Assembly: GCA_021397845.1 (NCBI GenBank)
Contig: CM038053.1
Span: forward strand, 87,853,157 to 87,917,156
DNA from: Areca catechu
Taxonomy: Eukaryota > Streptophyta > Magnoliopsida > Arecales > Arecaceae
Length of the DNA: 64,000 nucleotides
Direction of reading: 5' to 3'
Position numbers and translations under genes: made by a program. The notes beneath the pieces were generated by a model. The model was not told where the DNA came from. It made no database searches and was given only the letters and a program-made list of their open reading frames with translations. Shown piece after piece: positions 10,139-20,792 of the stretch. Numbering within the stretch: position 1 is the stretch's first letter; every line of letters begins with the position of its first letter.

Positions 10139-11312
10139 ATGAGCACTAGATCAGGAGTTTCATATCACCCACCTCCTTCATAAATGTCTGAACCCATGGA
10201 AAATTTACAAGCCCAAATAAAAGCCCTAGCTGATCAAATGGCCCAGATGACTACCTAGATGACCTAGTTAACTCAGTCTCGTATTCAAACCAATGATAGA
10301 ATTGACCATCTTGCCAATAGGTTTGATCAGTTAAAAGTCCGGGTAGGGACCCCAAGAAAAACCCATGGGTCACAGTCTGAGCCAGATCCTGATTCCCCTC
10401 AACCTAGAAGGACCCCAAACCCTGATCTATACCATGAGGTCGAACCTAGGAGAGCCCCTTATCTTGACCCGTACTACAATCCTCAACCTAGGAGGACCCC
10501 AAACCCTGATCCATACCTTGAGGCTGAACCTAGGAGAGCCCATCGTCATGATCCAATCCCTAAGGTTAGTCCTAGAAGACCCAATCAGGATTTTATAGAC
10601 CAGGAAGATAGATCCTATTTACCCTCTCCCTACAAGCCTAGTATACCTACAACCTATAGATCTTATGACTCCAAATCCTATGAACCTAGAACCTATGAAT
10701 CCATAACCTATGAACCTAGATCCTATGACTCTAGATCCCATGATCATAGATCCTATGCACCCACATCCTATGAGCCTAGAGAACCCATAACCCCTAAGTA
10801 TCAGCCTAGTACTAGTCATGCTTCCCTAGTCAACTTGAACCCCATAGGATTAGTATCCTAAATATGAACCCAATAGTGAGCCACTACCTCTTATACAACC
10901 TGAACCTACTAGGAGTAGTACCCATAATCAGAGACCAGAACCTAACCAATTTCCTGCTAGCCGACCTTCTCCAACCATTTCTGAGATTGACAAGGCTTAC
11001 ATTAACGCGGAAGTGTATGAAGCTGATGCTAGCCTAGTGGATGAGTATGAAGGAGAAGAGGAGACACCTTTAGTAGACGTAGAATTAGCTGACCCAGTAG
11101 ATACCCAGGTAGAAACCACCCTAGAGCTAGTTGACCTTGACCACATCCAACCTAAAGCTATAGTGGAAGAACAATTAGAGAAAGAGAACTATGATACTAG
11201 GATTTTACCTGAGGAAACTCTAGAAAAGGATCTAATTGTAGAGCCTATTCCTAAATTGCATGAACAAGAAGACTTTATTCAGGATTTGGCTTACTTAACC
11301 CATTGCCCTTAG
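10139..11312 (+). pseudogene. Element B rearranged gag-like ORF with pentapeptide repeats
   Basis: From ATG 10139 the frame begins MSTRSGVSYHPP, like the gag start of D (MSTRSGASYHPP). It goes on through a proline/arginine-rich region with EPRR and PNPDPYLEAEPRRA repeats to FIDQEDRSY, again matching D. Three in-frame stops lie within the first 45 codons. The capsid core that follows in D is absent. In its place are about nine 15-bp repeats (10640-10790) coding SYEPR/TYES/SYDSR pentapeptides. After another stop near 10860, a shifted frame (11013-11312) resumes with EVYEADASLVDEYEGEEE, equivalent to the acidic segment after the zinc knuckle in D, then an acidic tail of unknown function. No CCHC knuckle is present. 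Confidence 0.75.
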
Positions 11313-12409
11313 GATGAATCCCTTCCTGCCATTCCTATTGAAGATCTCTTCCCAGAAATTGTTGACCCATCCTTCCATAGCATGGACCTTTTCATGCCCA
11401 TAGATATTCCACAATCTCGTAAGATTAGCCTCATTAGTCTAGGATTAGTCCCTGACATGCCTTCTTTTATTGAACTTTATCCAACTAATCTTGAACCTTT
11501 TTCGCTACCCTACCAAATACTTCTGAACCCACTTCCTATTTTCTGCCCTTTCCTGACACCTCCAGCATTTCTAGGATCATTAGATTGCATTTAGCTGAGA
11601 TTAGCATACTGCATGCATTCATCACGCATGTTAGGTTTGCATCTTACTTCTGGCATACTCTTTGGAATTTGCTAGGAGTTCACTGTAAATTTTCATGTGC
11701 ATGTCAAGCTAGGATCAAACCTAGAGAACCTATAATCTATTAGGTTTAGATCCAAAGAGTTCAATAAAATTTCCTTCGATAGGAATGCATAGTCGAGTCT
11801 GCTAGGTGTAGGTTTGAGTCCTTTGCATCATCTTGTTAGGAGTCTGCATGTGCCTAGCATGTTCACCACCCGCACTAATGTTAATACAACTGGCTAATTC
11901 CCGAAGATGGATCAAAAATTTGAAGTAGTGGATTTATCTTGGTTAGGCTTAGGCCTAAAAGAAGCTTCATGCTCGCAGAGCCGGACCTTTTAAAGTGATA
12001 GAGAAGGTTGGATCAAATGCCTAGGTGTTAGACTTGCCTTCGGATTTGGGCATTAGTTCTACCTTCAATATTACAGACCTGGTTGAGTATAGGGAACCAG
12101 CAGCGCTACCTAGTGAGGCCTTTGGACCTATTCCTTTTCATTGTGAGTGACCCTAACCTAGAGTGTCCACAAACAAATTTGGCCTGAGAGAGGAGAACGG
12201 ATTGAGCGTATCCTGGACAATCAAGCCATCACGACCCAGGGCCATGACTATCAACGCTTCCTGGTCCGATGGCAAGGCCGGCCAGAGTCGGACGATTCAT
12301 GGATTTCTTGAGAGGACTTGCAATGCCTCAACCGAGACCTTCTCGAGAGATATGTGAGCCAGTCTGACCTTCACTCGACAGGGTCGAGTTCCTCCCACCC
12401 CGGGAGAAT
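11313..12409 (+). pseudogene. Element B remnant: linker, integrase fragment and chromodomain-like tail
   Basis: 11313-11600 holds frames with no recognised domain. Around 11640 a short integrase piece appears (FWHTLWNLLGVH, matching FWKTLWHLLGTR after the catalytic DRD of the intact integrase). The rest of the integrase core is missing. From 11945 the integrase C-terminal tail (FNITDLVEY) and a chromodomain-like segment follow (ERILDNQ, FLVRWQGRP, DDSW), broken by frameshifts. The conserved CTCGAC-AGG-GTCGAG hairpin and CCTCCCACCCCGGGAGAAT end it at 12373-12409. Confidence 0.75.
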
Positions 12410-13865
12410 TGGTGGGGACACCTGAGGCACCAGAATAAGACAGAGGCTTTTTCAACCCTCTGTAAATTGATCAATAATTTATGAGTCCATCTGTAATAAG
12501 GGCTTAGCTCATCTGAGTCCATTTTAGTTATTATTTGAGTATTTTTAGTTGTTATTTCAGTTCTGTACTAGTCAGCTCATGTTGAGCTAGTTCAGTCCAA
12601 TGCTAGTCAGCTCATGTTGAGCTAATTTTATTTTTTTGAGTCCTGTCCAAGCATACTGAAGACTCAAGACTATATCATACAAGTGAAGACCAAGTCCAAC
12701 AAGATTGAAGACATGAAAGTATAGCTCAAGTCCAACCCAGCTTGAAGATTTGAAGACCCCAGGAGGAAAATTCAGAAAACCCTGATTTCTTGCAGATGCC
12801 CTCCAGATACCCAGATTCCCTTCCAGATGCCAATGTATATTCATAGATAAGGGCATCCATGATTCCAGAGGTCCATCTGCATCCTAGCCCAAAGAAGTCA
12901 AGCCCAGGTGCCAAGCCCAAGCCCCTAAGAAGCAAGATACCAGGGAATATTCCTGCTACCTGGCTACCAGGCCACCCCAGCTTCCAGAGGCCCAAACCCA
13001 TGCACCCGAGCCCCTTTGGGCCGGCCTTTTGCCGCTCTTAGAAGCTCAACACGCCCCCCTAGGCGTCCTTGGAGTCTTGACCAAGTCAAGAAAATTTTTA
13101 GGGATTTTTCTACCTAATATTTCCTTATTTTCTAGCTACGGTTTGAGAGGGAAAAGGATTCTTATGTAAAGACTTATGTACCCTTACTTGGAGCCCAAGG
13201 TTAAGGGTCTATTTAAGGGACCCTAGCCTCTTGTACGAGGAGAATTTTTGATGAATGAAAACCTTGAGTTCTTCTATTGAGTGGTGTGATACCCTGCTGT
13301 GTGCATAAAGTGGTTTGTGAGAGTTCTTCTTCCCGGTGTTTGCAATCATCTTCCTGCTACCAACAAACCCTCCAGATCCCTGGACGCCCACTCCAAAAGA
13401 AGCCTTTCCTTGCTGTTTTTACTTTGTTTTCTTGTTCCTTTGTGAGCTTTCTAACCCCTGACAGGTCATTTGCAGGTCCCTGAGTTCCTACGAATCCAAT
13501 GACTCCAGCCAAGCCTCAATCGGATCACCGAGCAGAAAGCCGGGTATCCACGGGTCTTTGGCTCGATTTTCCAGGCCGCATCCATCGAGGAACGAGAGAC
13601 CCCTTCGCTGCAATCTTTACAGACATTGTCAGGTACACCCCTCTACCTCCAGTAGTTTTATTGTAGGAGAACTTGCCCTAACCGAGGCTTCTCAGCCCCG
13701 GCGGTCCTTCTTTGCTACTTTTCTAGGTCCTAATCTGCATGCTGATCTTCAAAAATTCATAAAAAATTTCCTACAAATAATTTTGATCTGAAATTTGAGA
13801 ATTAATCACCTAACTCAACATGTAAAACATACAAAAAAAATTGCATGCATATTAGTTCCCCATCA
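12410..13865 (+). repeat. 3' LTR of element B
   Basis: TGGTGGGGACACC start, TTCCCCATCA end, 1456 bp, same as the 5' copy; followed by TSD ATAAT. Confidence 0.93.
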
Positions 13866-14275
13866 ATAATGCTTTGTTGTGTTATCTGCAAGGGCATTAT
13901 ATTTGAGTATTGACTGTATAGAAATGAAAGGGTCTTGACTTAACTAGAACATTATGGTTTGTTGTGTTTTCTGTAAGACTAATAAAGTTCTAGAGGCCAA
14001 GTTACTTCTTGAGAATTATATGAGATATAATTAGAAGAGTTCCCTACCTTTGAGCTTATAAAAGATTTGTTGTGTTTTCTACAAGATCTTTTATAGGTTA
14101 TTAGGATCTCAATCTCACTAAGAAAAATCGATCAAGGTTCTTCTCGATTATCATAGTGAGGGCTATGATTTTTGATAAATAGTGGGAGACATAATTAAAT
14201 TGAAGACCTAATTTAATTATGTAAGTCATTTCATGGTTGTTTGCTTATGTATTGTTCTTTATTAAATATAGATAA
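13866..14275 (+). other. Copia leader, second part
   Basis: It resumes the copia leader after element B, starting with the second TSD copy. It is AT-rich with repeated TGTTGTGTT(A/T)TCT(G/A)CAAG motifs that also occur before the B insertion near 7710, which supports continuity. No gene seen. Confidence 0.8.
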
Positions 14276-15093
14276 ATGGCATCTTCATTATCACTACGAA
14301 GTATCTTAGATACCAACAAACTGACTGGTCCGAACTATGTGGATTGGTTAAGAAATTTAAAGATTGTGCTGAGTTCAGAAAAACTTTCTTATATTCTTGA
14401 TACCCTAGTCTTAATCCACTAGGGGACGATGCCACACAGGAAGATATGGCCACATACAAAATGTGGCAGAATGACTCCCTCACTATCAAGTGTATCATAC
14501 TAGCCTCTATGACCAATGAGTTACAGAGACAGCATGAAAGCATGGATACTCAATCCATAATGCTCAATTTAAAAGAGCTTTATGGAGAATATAGCAGAAC
14601 TGCTAGATATGAAATATCTAAGCAGTTATTCCATGCTAGGATGACAGAGGGAACATCCATTCAGGATCATGTTCTGAAGGTAATTGACTTAATCACCAGA
14701 TTGGGTCAATTAGGTTTTATCATGGATGGGGAGTTGAATCAGGATTTAATCCTGCAATCACTCCCAGAGTCATTTTCTCAATTTGTCTTGAATTATCACA
14801 TGAACAAACTAAACACTTCCTTGCCTGAGCTGTTAAATATGTTAAAAATAATGGAGAGCCACGTTAAGAAAGAAAAGGCTCCACTTCTTCTTGTTGATAA
14901 GACCAATAAGAAGAAATCAGGCAAAAGGGTTTTAATAGGAGGCTAAACCCTAAGAGTGGCATCAATAAGAATAAGAAAGGAAAGAAGGCCTCCAAACAGT
15001 TGACCTGTTTCTTTTGCGGCAAAGCAGGACATTGGAAAAAGAATTGCAAGGCTTACCTTGCAACTGTGAAGCCTGGTGCATCAGATGCGCCAT
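14276..15093 (+). pseudogene. Copia gag (capsid and CCHC nucleocapsid), frameshifted
   Basis: ATG 14276 gives MASSLSLRSILDTNKLTG and NYVDWLRNL, a typical copia gag start. A frameshift between 14400 and 14422 moves the reading frame to the segment from 14446 (MWQNDSL, ARYEISKQLF, HVLKVIDLITRLGQLG, LPESFSQF), the UBN2-type capsid core. A second shift near 14935 leads to a lysine-rich stretch and one zinc knuckle, CFFCGKAGHWKKNC (C-X2-C-X4-H-X4-C), near 15008-15050. Gag forms the virus-like particle and binds element RNA. The two frameshifts abolish a full product. Confidence 0.88.
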
Positions 15094-15098
15094 AAGGT

Positions 15099-15536
15099 AT
15101 GTATGAGATATATGTTATATTGACATTAAATTCATCTATATCAAATACTTGGGTATTGGATACCGCTTGTGGTTACCATATATGCAAATCTTTGCAGGAC
15201 CTCCACAAGCTTAAAGTATTGAAGGAAGGTGACTTCAATCTCTATGGTGCTAGTGGTGATATCATCCAGGCAGAAGCTGTAGGGACCTATATTCTGAAGT
15301 TGCCTTCAGGGAAGATCTTGGAGTTAGAAATTTATTATTATATGCCTAAGATTATTAGGAACATTATATCTATTCCTTTGTTATTAAAACAAGGATATGT
15401 AATGGATGTAACGAGCACTGGTTGCTCGATAATGTTGTCTAATAAAATTATTTGTTTTGGCATATTTAGCAATGGGCTCTTAACTCTTTCTTCCAATGAT
15501 AGTATTTTTCATGTCAATAATAAAAGAAAAAGATAA
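15099..15536 (+). pseudogene. Copia protease region
   Basis: Codes 145 residues with WVLDTACGYHICKSLQ, the copia aspartic-protease active-site region; DTA replaces the usual DTG/DSG triad, so the catalytic loop looks mutated. It continues through GNIISIPLLL-like sequence (RNIISIPLLLKQGY) and ends at an in-frame TAA at 15534-15536. The same frame then continues into integrase. The protease would cut the Gag-Pol polyprotein. Confidence 0.82.
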
Positions 15537-16273
15537 AACTTTAATGATACTTTACTTTGGCATCATCGACTTGGTCATGTTAATGAGTCTAGGATAAGCA
15601 AGTTATACAAGGAAAAATTCCTTGATCCTTATGAGTATGAATCATTAGGAACTTGCGAATCATGTCTCATGGGTAAGATGACCAAGACTCCATTTACTGG
15701 ACATGGAGAAAGGTCAACTGAGTTATTAGGACTTATACATACTGATGTATGTGGTCCAATGACAACTCAAGCCAGAGGTGGATACTCATATTTTATCACT
15801 TTTACAGATGATTTATCTAGGTTCGGATGTGTGTATCTTATGAAACAAAATCTAAAGCCTTTGATAAATTTAAGGAGTATCAAAGTATGGTCGAAAAACA
15901 AACCGGAAAAAGTATTAAAGTTCTTCGTTCTGATCGAGGAGGAGAATACTTATCCACGGAGTTTTTAGACTATCTTAAAGTTAATGAAATTCTTTCTGAA
16001 TGTACCCCTCCTTATACACCACAGCTAAATGGTATAGCTGAAAGGAGGAATTGTACCTCATTAGATATGGTATAATCCATGATGTGCTTCATAAATTTGC
16101 CCATTTCCTTCTGGGGTCATGCCCTAGAAACTATTGTTTACATTCTGAACAAGGTACCTTCTAAATCCATTGTTAGTACTCCATATGAAATTTGGAGAGG
16201 AAAGAAACCGTATATTAAATTTTTTAAGGTATGAGGATGTCTAGCTTATGTTAAAAGAAATTTTGGACATAAG
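15537..16273 (+). pseudogene. Copia integrase
   Basis: The frame continues from protease: LLWHHRLGHVN and CESCLMGKM supply the HHCC zinc-binding GAG-pre-integrase motif. HTDVCGPM and FTDDLSR then give the first integrase core region. A frameshift near 15830 leads to SDRGGEY with the catalytic Glu and PPYTPQLNGIAERRN. Two more in-frame stops follow (near 16072 and 16232). The order protease-integrase-RT is diagnostic for Ty1/copia. Confidence 0.87.
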
Positions 16274-18113
16274 TTGGAACCTAGAGCGGATAAATATCTA
16301 TTTGTAGGATATCCTAGAGAGGGTAGAGGATATATGTTTTACCATCCTACTGAACAAAAGATTTTTGTCAGCAAACATGCCACTTTTCTAGAAAAAGAGT
16401 TCATTTTAGAAAAGGGCAATGGTAGAACTGTTGAACTTGGAGAAGTACAAGAAACACAGATAGATAGTTCTCAACCATTAGAACATATAGTTAGGACAGA
16501 ACCAGAATACAAAACTCCTCCCCGTAGGTCTGATAGAGTGCCACGGGCACCTGAGAGGTATGGGTTTATTTTTGAAAATAATGAAGCCCAAGTCATTCAA
16601 AATGACGAACCTCTGACCTATTCGGAAGCTATCTTGAGTACTGATTCAGATAGATGGCAAGAAGCCATGGAATCCGAGATAGACTCTATGTATGTAAACC
16701 AAGTATGGTCTTTGGTCGATGCACTAGAGGGTGTTAATTCTATTGGGTGCAAATGGGTCTATAAGAAAAAGATTCGGGCTGATGGCCAAGTTGAAACCTA
16801 TAAAGCTAGATTAGTGGCAAAAGGTTTTAGACAAAAATAAGGAATTGATTGTGATGAAACATTCTCACCTGTTGCCATGCTCAAATCAATTCAGATTTTA
16901 ATTTCTATAGCAGCATACCACGATTATGAGATCTGGCAGATGGATGTGAAGACTGCATTCCTCAATGGTTTCCTTGAGGAAGAAGTCTACATGTCACAGC
17001 CAGAAGGTTTTATTTCAAAGAATAAACCTAATCAAGTATGCAAGCTAAAGAAATCTATTTATGGATTAAAGCAAGCTTCAAGGAGTTGGAACATCCGCTT
17101 TGATGAAACTATCAAAAGGTTTGGTTTTATCAAAAATGTGGATGAACCCTGTGTTTATAAGAAGACTAGTGGGAGTGCCATAGTCTTCTTGGTTCTGTAT
17201 GTAGATGACATACTCCTCATTGGGAATGATATCCCAATGTTGCAATCAGTCAAGGTTTGGCTATCAAACCAGTTTTCCATGAAAGATTTGGGAGAAGCAT
17301 CCTATATACTAGGTATTAAGATCTATAGAGATACATCTAAGAGGATGCTAGGTTTATCCCAATCTAGATACATTGACTTAGTGCTGAAAAGATTCAGCAT
17401 GGATGGAAGTAAAAGAGGTTATCTTCCTATAAGTCAAGGCATACATCTTTCTACAAGGATGTCTCCTAAGACACCTGAAGAAAGAAATAGAATGAATTCT
17501 ATACCTTATGCTTCGGCAATAGGGTCCATAATGCATGCCATGTTATGTACCAGGCCTGATGTGGCATATGCTTTAGGCATTGTCAGTAAGTTTCAGGCTG
17601 ATCTAGGAGAGGATCATTGGAAAGCAGTTAAAAATATTCTTATATACCTGAGAAGGACTAAGGATATTTTTCTGGTTTATGGTGGTTCTGATCTTAAACT
17701 AGAAGCTTATTCTGATTCTAGTTTTCAATCAGACCCTAATGATAGCAAATCTATTTCGGGATATGTTTTAATCCTAAATGGTGGAGCAGTGAGTTGGAAG
17801 AGTACCAAGCAGCAGACTGTAGCTGACTCAACCACAGAGGCAGAATACATAGCTATCAGTGAAGCCGCCAAGGAAGCAGTCTGGATGAAGAAGTTCATCA
17901 CTGAGTTGGGTGTTGTTCCTGAGATTGAAACCCAGTGCCACTTTACTATGAAAACACTAGAGCTGTTGCTCAAGCTAAGGATCCAAAAGCTCATCATAAG
18001 TCCAGGCACATTATGAGACCCTTCCATCTCGTCCGAGAAATAGTACAGAGATAAGATGTCTACATAAATAGAGTTGATACAAAGAACAATATAGCAGACC
18101 CGTTCACTAAGGC
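16274..18113 (+). pseudogene. Copia reverse transcriptase and RNase H, interrupted by A1
   Basis: Residues DRWQEAMESEIDSM and GCKWVYKKK open the RT (RVT_2 type). A single in-frame TAA at 16838-16840 splits it. The longest piece, 16877-18016, has WQMDVKTAFLNG, the catalytic LYVDDILLIG and LGIKI, then YASAIGSIMHAML and RPDVAYALG, and RNase H with AYSDSSFQSD and STTEAEYIAISEA. A late frameshift near 17945 moves reading to SRHIMRPFHLVRE and NNIADPFTKA, where element A1 is inserted after TSD AAGGC (18109-18113). The last codons lie at 30845-30914. Confidence 0.92.
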
Positions 18114-19886
18114 TAGTGCGGGCACCAGACTCAGAAGAAGACTTCAGGGCTCCATCTGGATCTCCGATTGACCTTGCCCGAAGAATTAGGATTTTCTGAT
18201 TTTGTAATAAGGGTCGACTTGGTCAACTCAATTTTAGTCTTGAGTCTGTATTTCCCTGTAATTTAAATTTTGTTGAGTCATGTTGACTCAGTACAAGTCC
18301 TAGTAGTGGTCTAGGACTTCTCCAAGTTGGTGTCACTTTTTTTTCAGTCAAGTCAAGGTCTAGGGTGCCACATTTTTTCTCCCAGGCCCAAGCAAGTGGC
18401 CGCCACACTCCCAGCCACACGCCAGAGTCCAGGAGGCGCCACATCTCCATCCAGTGTCTTTGGTCCCTACACCACAAGAAGTAAGTTCCTTTTTTTCTTG
18501 CACCACTTGGGAGAGAAATCCATCAAGATACCTCAATCCAAGGAGGAGCCAATTTCTTTCCAGATAAACCCAAGCCAGGATGGCAAGAATTTTTCTTGAA
18601 GAGAGGATCAAGGAGGTGCCCCACAATGTTACATAAAAATCCAAGTTATAAAAGGGAAGAGAGCATGTCTTGGGGAGGAATTCAAGGAGATTTCTAAAAG
18701 TTTCCAAAAGTGCCAAAGTCATGAAAGGAAGAAGCCTAAACTTGTGGAGCAAGACTAGGAGGTGTCCAAATGAGCCAAACCATGAAGGAAAAATCCTTGA
18801 TTCATGGAGAGATACTAGGAGACACCCCCATAACCTGCCATTTGGAGCTGATTTTCAAGTTTTCTTGGAGTTTTTGGGCTGCCCACTCATGGAAGGAGTC
18901 TTGGGAAGAGAATTTGATGCCTAAAGTGTGGGTTAGTCCTATTAGTCCCACATGGGAAATGTATAAAATTTATTTCTTTGTTAGGTCTATATATTCAACT
19001 CTATGTAACTCTTGAATTTAATGATGAATGAAATCAATTTCTTTGTGAGCAACTTTGTGTTTCTCTCTTCCGCACTTGTGTTCAGGTGTTGAGCTCCGTG
19101 AGGGAGTAAATCCGGGTTCCCTAGGAACCTTGAGGAGGTGTGAGATCTCCAACCCCAAAACCCTACCAAAACCCTAGGTTAGCCACTTCAATTCCAAACC
19201 CTAGCCGCCCATCATCTTCTTCATTCCACCAATCATCCAAACCCTAATCTACCTCATCATCTCACGGCCCCTCTCTTCCAAGTAGAGGCCGACCACCAAC
19301 ATCCAGGTCCAGATCGGCTACTTCGAATACAGAGCAAATCCTAGAGGAAGTCAGATCAGCATCCAGGATAATCAGGATTTCAGCAACATCAATTTTTTTC
19401 AAGTTCTTCTTATCTGGTAAATCCTTTCTTTGAGTATCTGGTTCCTTAACTTGTTCTTCTTCTTTCCCAGATCCTGAGTTCTGGAGAAGCCAACTCTGCC
19501 AATGGGCCAGTATTGGAGGATCCATTGCGAAGATATCCGAATCCGAGGATCCAACAATCTGCTCGAGAGAGTCCTTCCACCAAACTCTGTGAAGATCTTT
19601 GCCTGGTACATAACCCTTCCCTTCTCTTTATTTCTGTCCTGTTGAAAGTTCAGAGCGAAACCCTAGGTCTGGGAGTTTCTCAACCCCCAGCGATCCTTTA
19701 CTTCTGAACTACTCTGATAATCTAGTTTCTTTGAATTGTGCTTTCAATTATTATATAGTTTCTTTCAATTTAGTTTAACTTTCCTTTGAGTCAAAGCCGA
19801 CTTCTGAAAATATATATATATAAAAAAAATAAATATATTAATTTTAATTTACTTCCGCATCGCATCATCTTTTTTGTTCTGCATCA
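18114..19886 (+). repeat. First LTR of A1
   Basis: 1773 bp, starting TAGTGCGGGCACC and ending TTGTTCTGCATCA. TATAAAAT at 18962-18969 is a TATA candidate. Confidence 0.93.
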
Positions 19887-19890
19887 ATTT

Positions 19891-19902
19891 TGGTATCAGA
19901 GC
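19891..19902 (+). other. PBS of A1, first interior
   Basis: TGGTATCAGAGC, four bases after the LTR; initiator tRNA-Met type. Confidence 0.93.
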
Positions 19903-20792
19903 CCTGTCTAGGGTTTCTGACTTGTTTGCATGTTTTGAGTGTCTCTCTTTTTTACTTTGTCTGCTCGAAGTAGACTCCCCAGGATGTCCGGTCCTATGAA
20001 TGAAGCGAGGTGCAAGCCTCCTCTTCCAATTCCATGGGGTGTTCCTAGGGCGTGTAGGGGATCCTCTGGGTTACAACTTCGTAGCAGGAATTGTAAACGG
20101 GGGAAGCATTCTATTTTCAGTCTGTAACTATCCTATTGCAGGAATTGTTTCTCATTACAGTTAACTCCAAATTGCATAATTTTTATTTTACTGGAACCAG
20201 TATAATTGAAACTATTTTACAAAATTGTACTATAATTTATTGGTTTATGTGAAATCTTTGAGAGTTAAATTACAGCAATTCTATTTCTGTATTTCTGCAA
20301 TTCATTTTTTTTGAGTGATCATGTCCTAATTCATCTTAAGGGCAATTGAGCATCTAAGATAAGGGGAGGAGTTGATAACCTCTCCTTAGCCCAAAACCAC
20401 CACCCATTCATTCGATCCTAAACCTAATTTTAAAATTTATTAGTCTTAATTTGCCCTAGTGGGCTAGGAACACCAACTGGTCAGGTCCAGCCTAGGATTT
20501 AGTCAGTTTGTCTGGTTACTCTGTGTGTGCTTTGTACTCAGTGTCTAGAACGGTGATTCAGGGACTATGTCCCGAAGGGCTTGTGTGCTGGTCCGCCTAC
20601 CTGGCCAATTACTGATTGGTGTCTAGGATTGGCAATTAGGGACCTAACACTCCCCTAACACCTGCCTGGCAGAGTCCAAAGTTACTACATGCTAGCTTGC
20701 CACTCTGATTGGGCATCTAGTTTGGGCTCTAGGTCTAGTTAGCCCATAGTCATTTCAGTCAAGTCTCATTTGGTGTGCTTGCTTGCATCATC
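19903..20792 (+). other. A1 first leader with shared module at 20541-20670
   Basis: Non-coding. Contains ACCTCTCCTTAGCCC, then the module: GTGTCTAGAACGGTG, TGGTCCGCCTACCTGG, CCAAT-loop-ATTGG, GTGTCTAGG, CACTCCCC and CCTGCCTGGC. Confidence 0.75.

Larger units (their letters stand above)
7798..13865 (+). mobile_element. Element B: non-autonomous chromovirus derivative
   Basis: LTRs of 1456 bp each (7798-9253 and 12410-13865) and TSD ATAAT (7793-7797 and 13866-13870) in the copia leader. The 3.1-kb interior has PBS, leader, a rearranged gag and a short integrase-tail/chromodomain remnant. Protease, RT and RNase H are missing. The LTRs agree closely with each other, including equal length. Confidence 0.92.

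Noticed and set aside
18360..18752. Conserved minus-strand ORF of 120-147 codons recurring in every A-family LTR (also 23818-24222, 29337-29705, 44159-44602, 58112-58528)
   Set aside because: Its recurrence is explained by LTR homology alone; frames start and end differently among copies and no domain is recognisable.
18770..19015. Repeated plus-strand ORF in A LTRs (MSQTMKEKSLIHGE type)
   Set aside because: Same reason: copies of one LTR, no protein signature, overlaps the TATA region.
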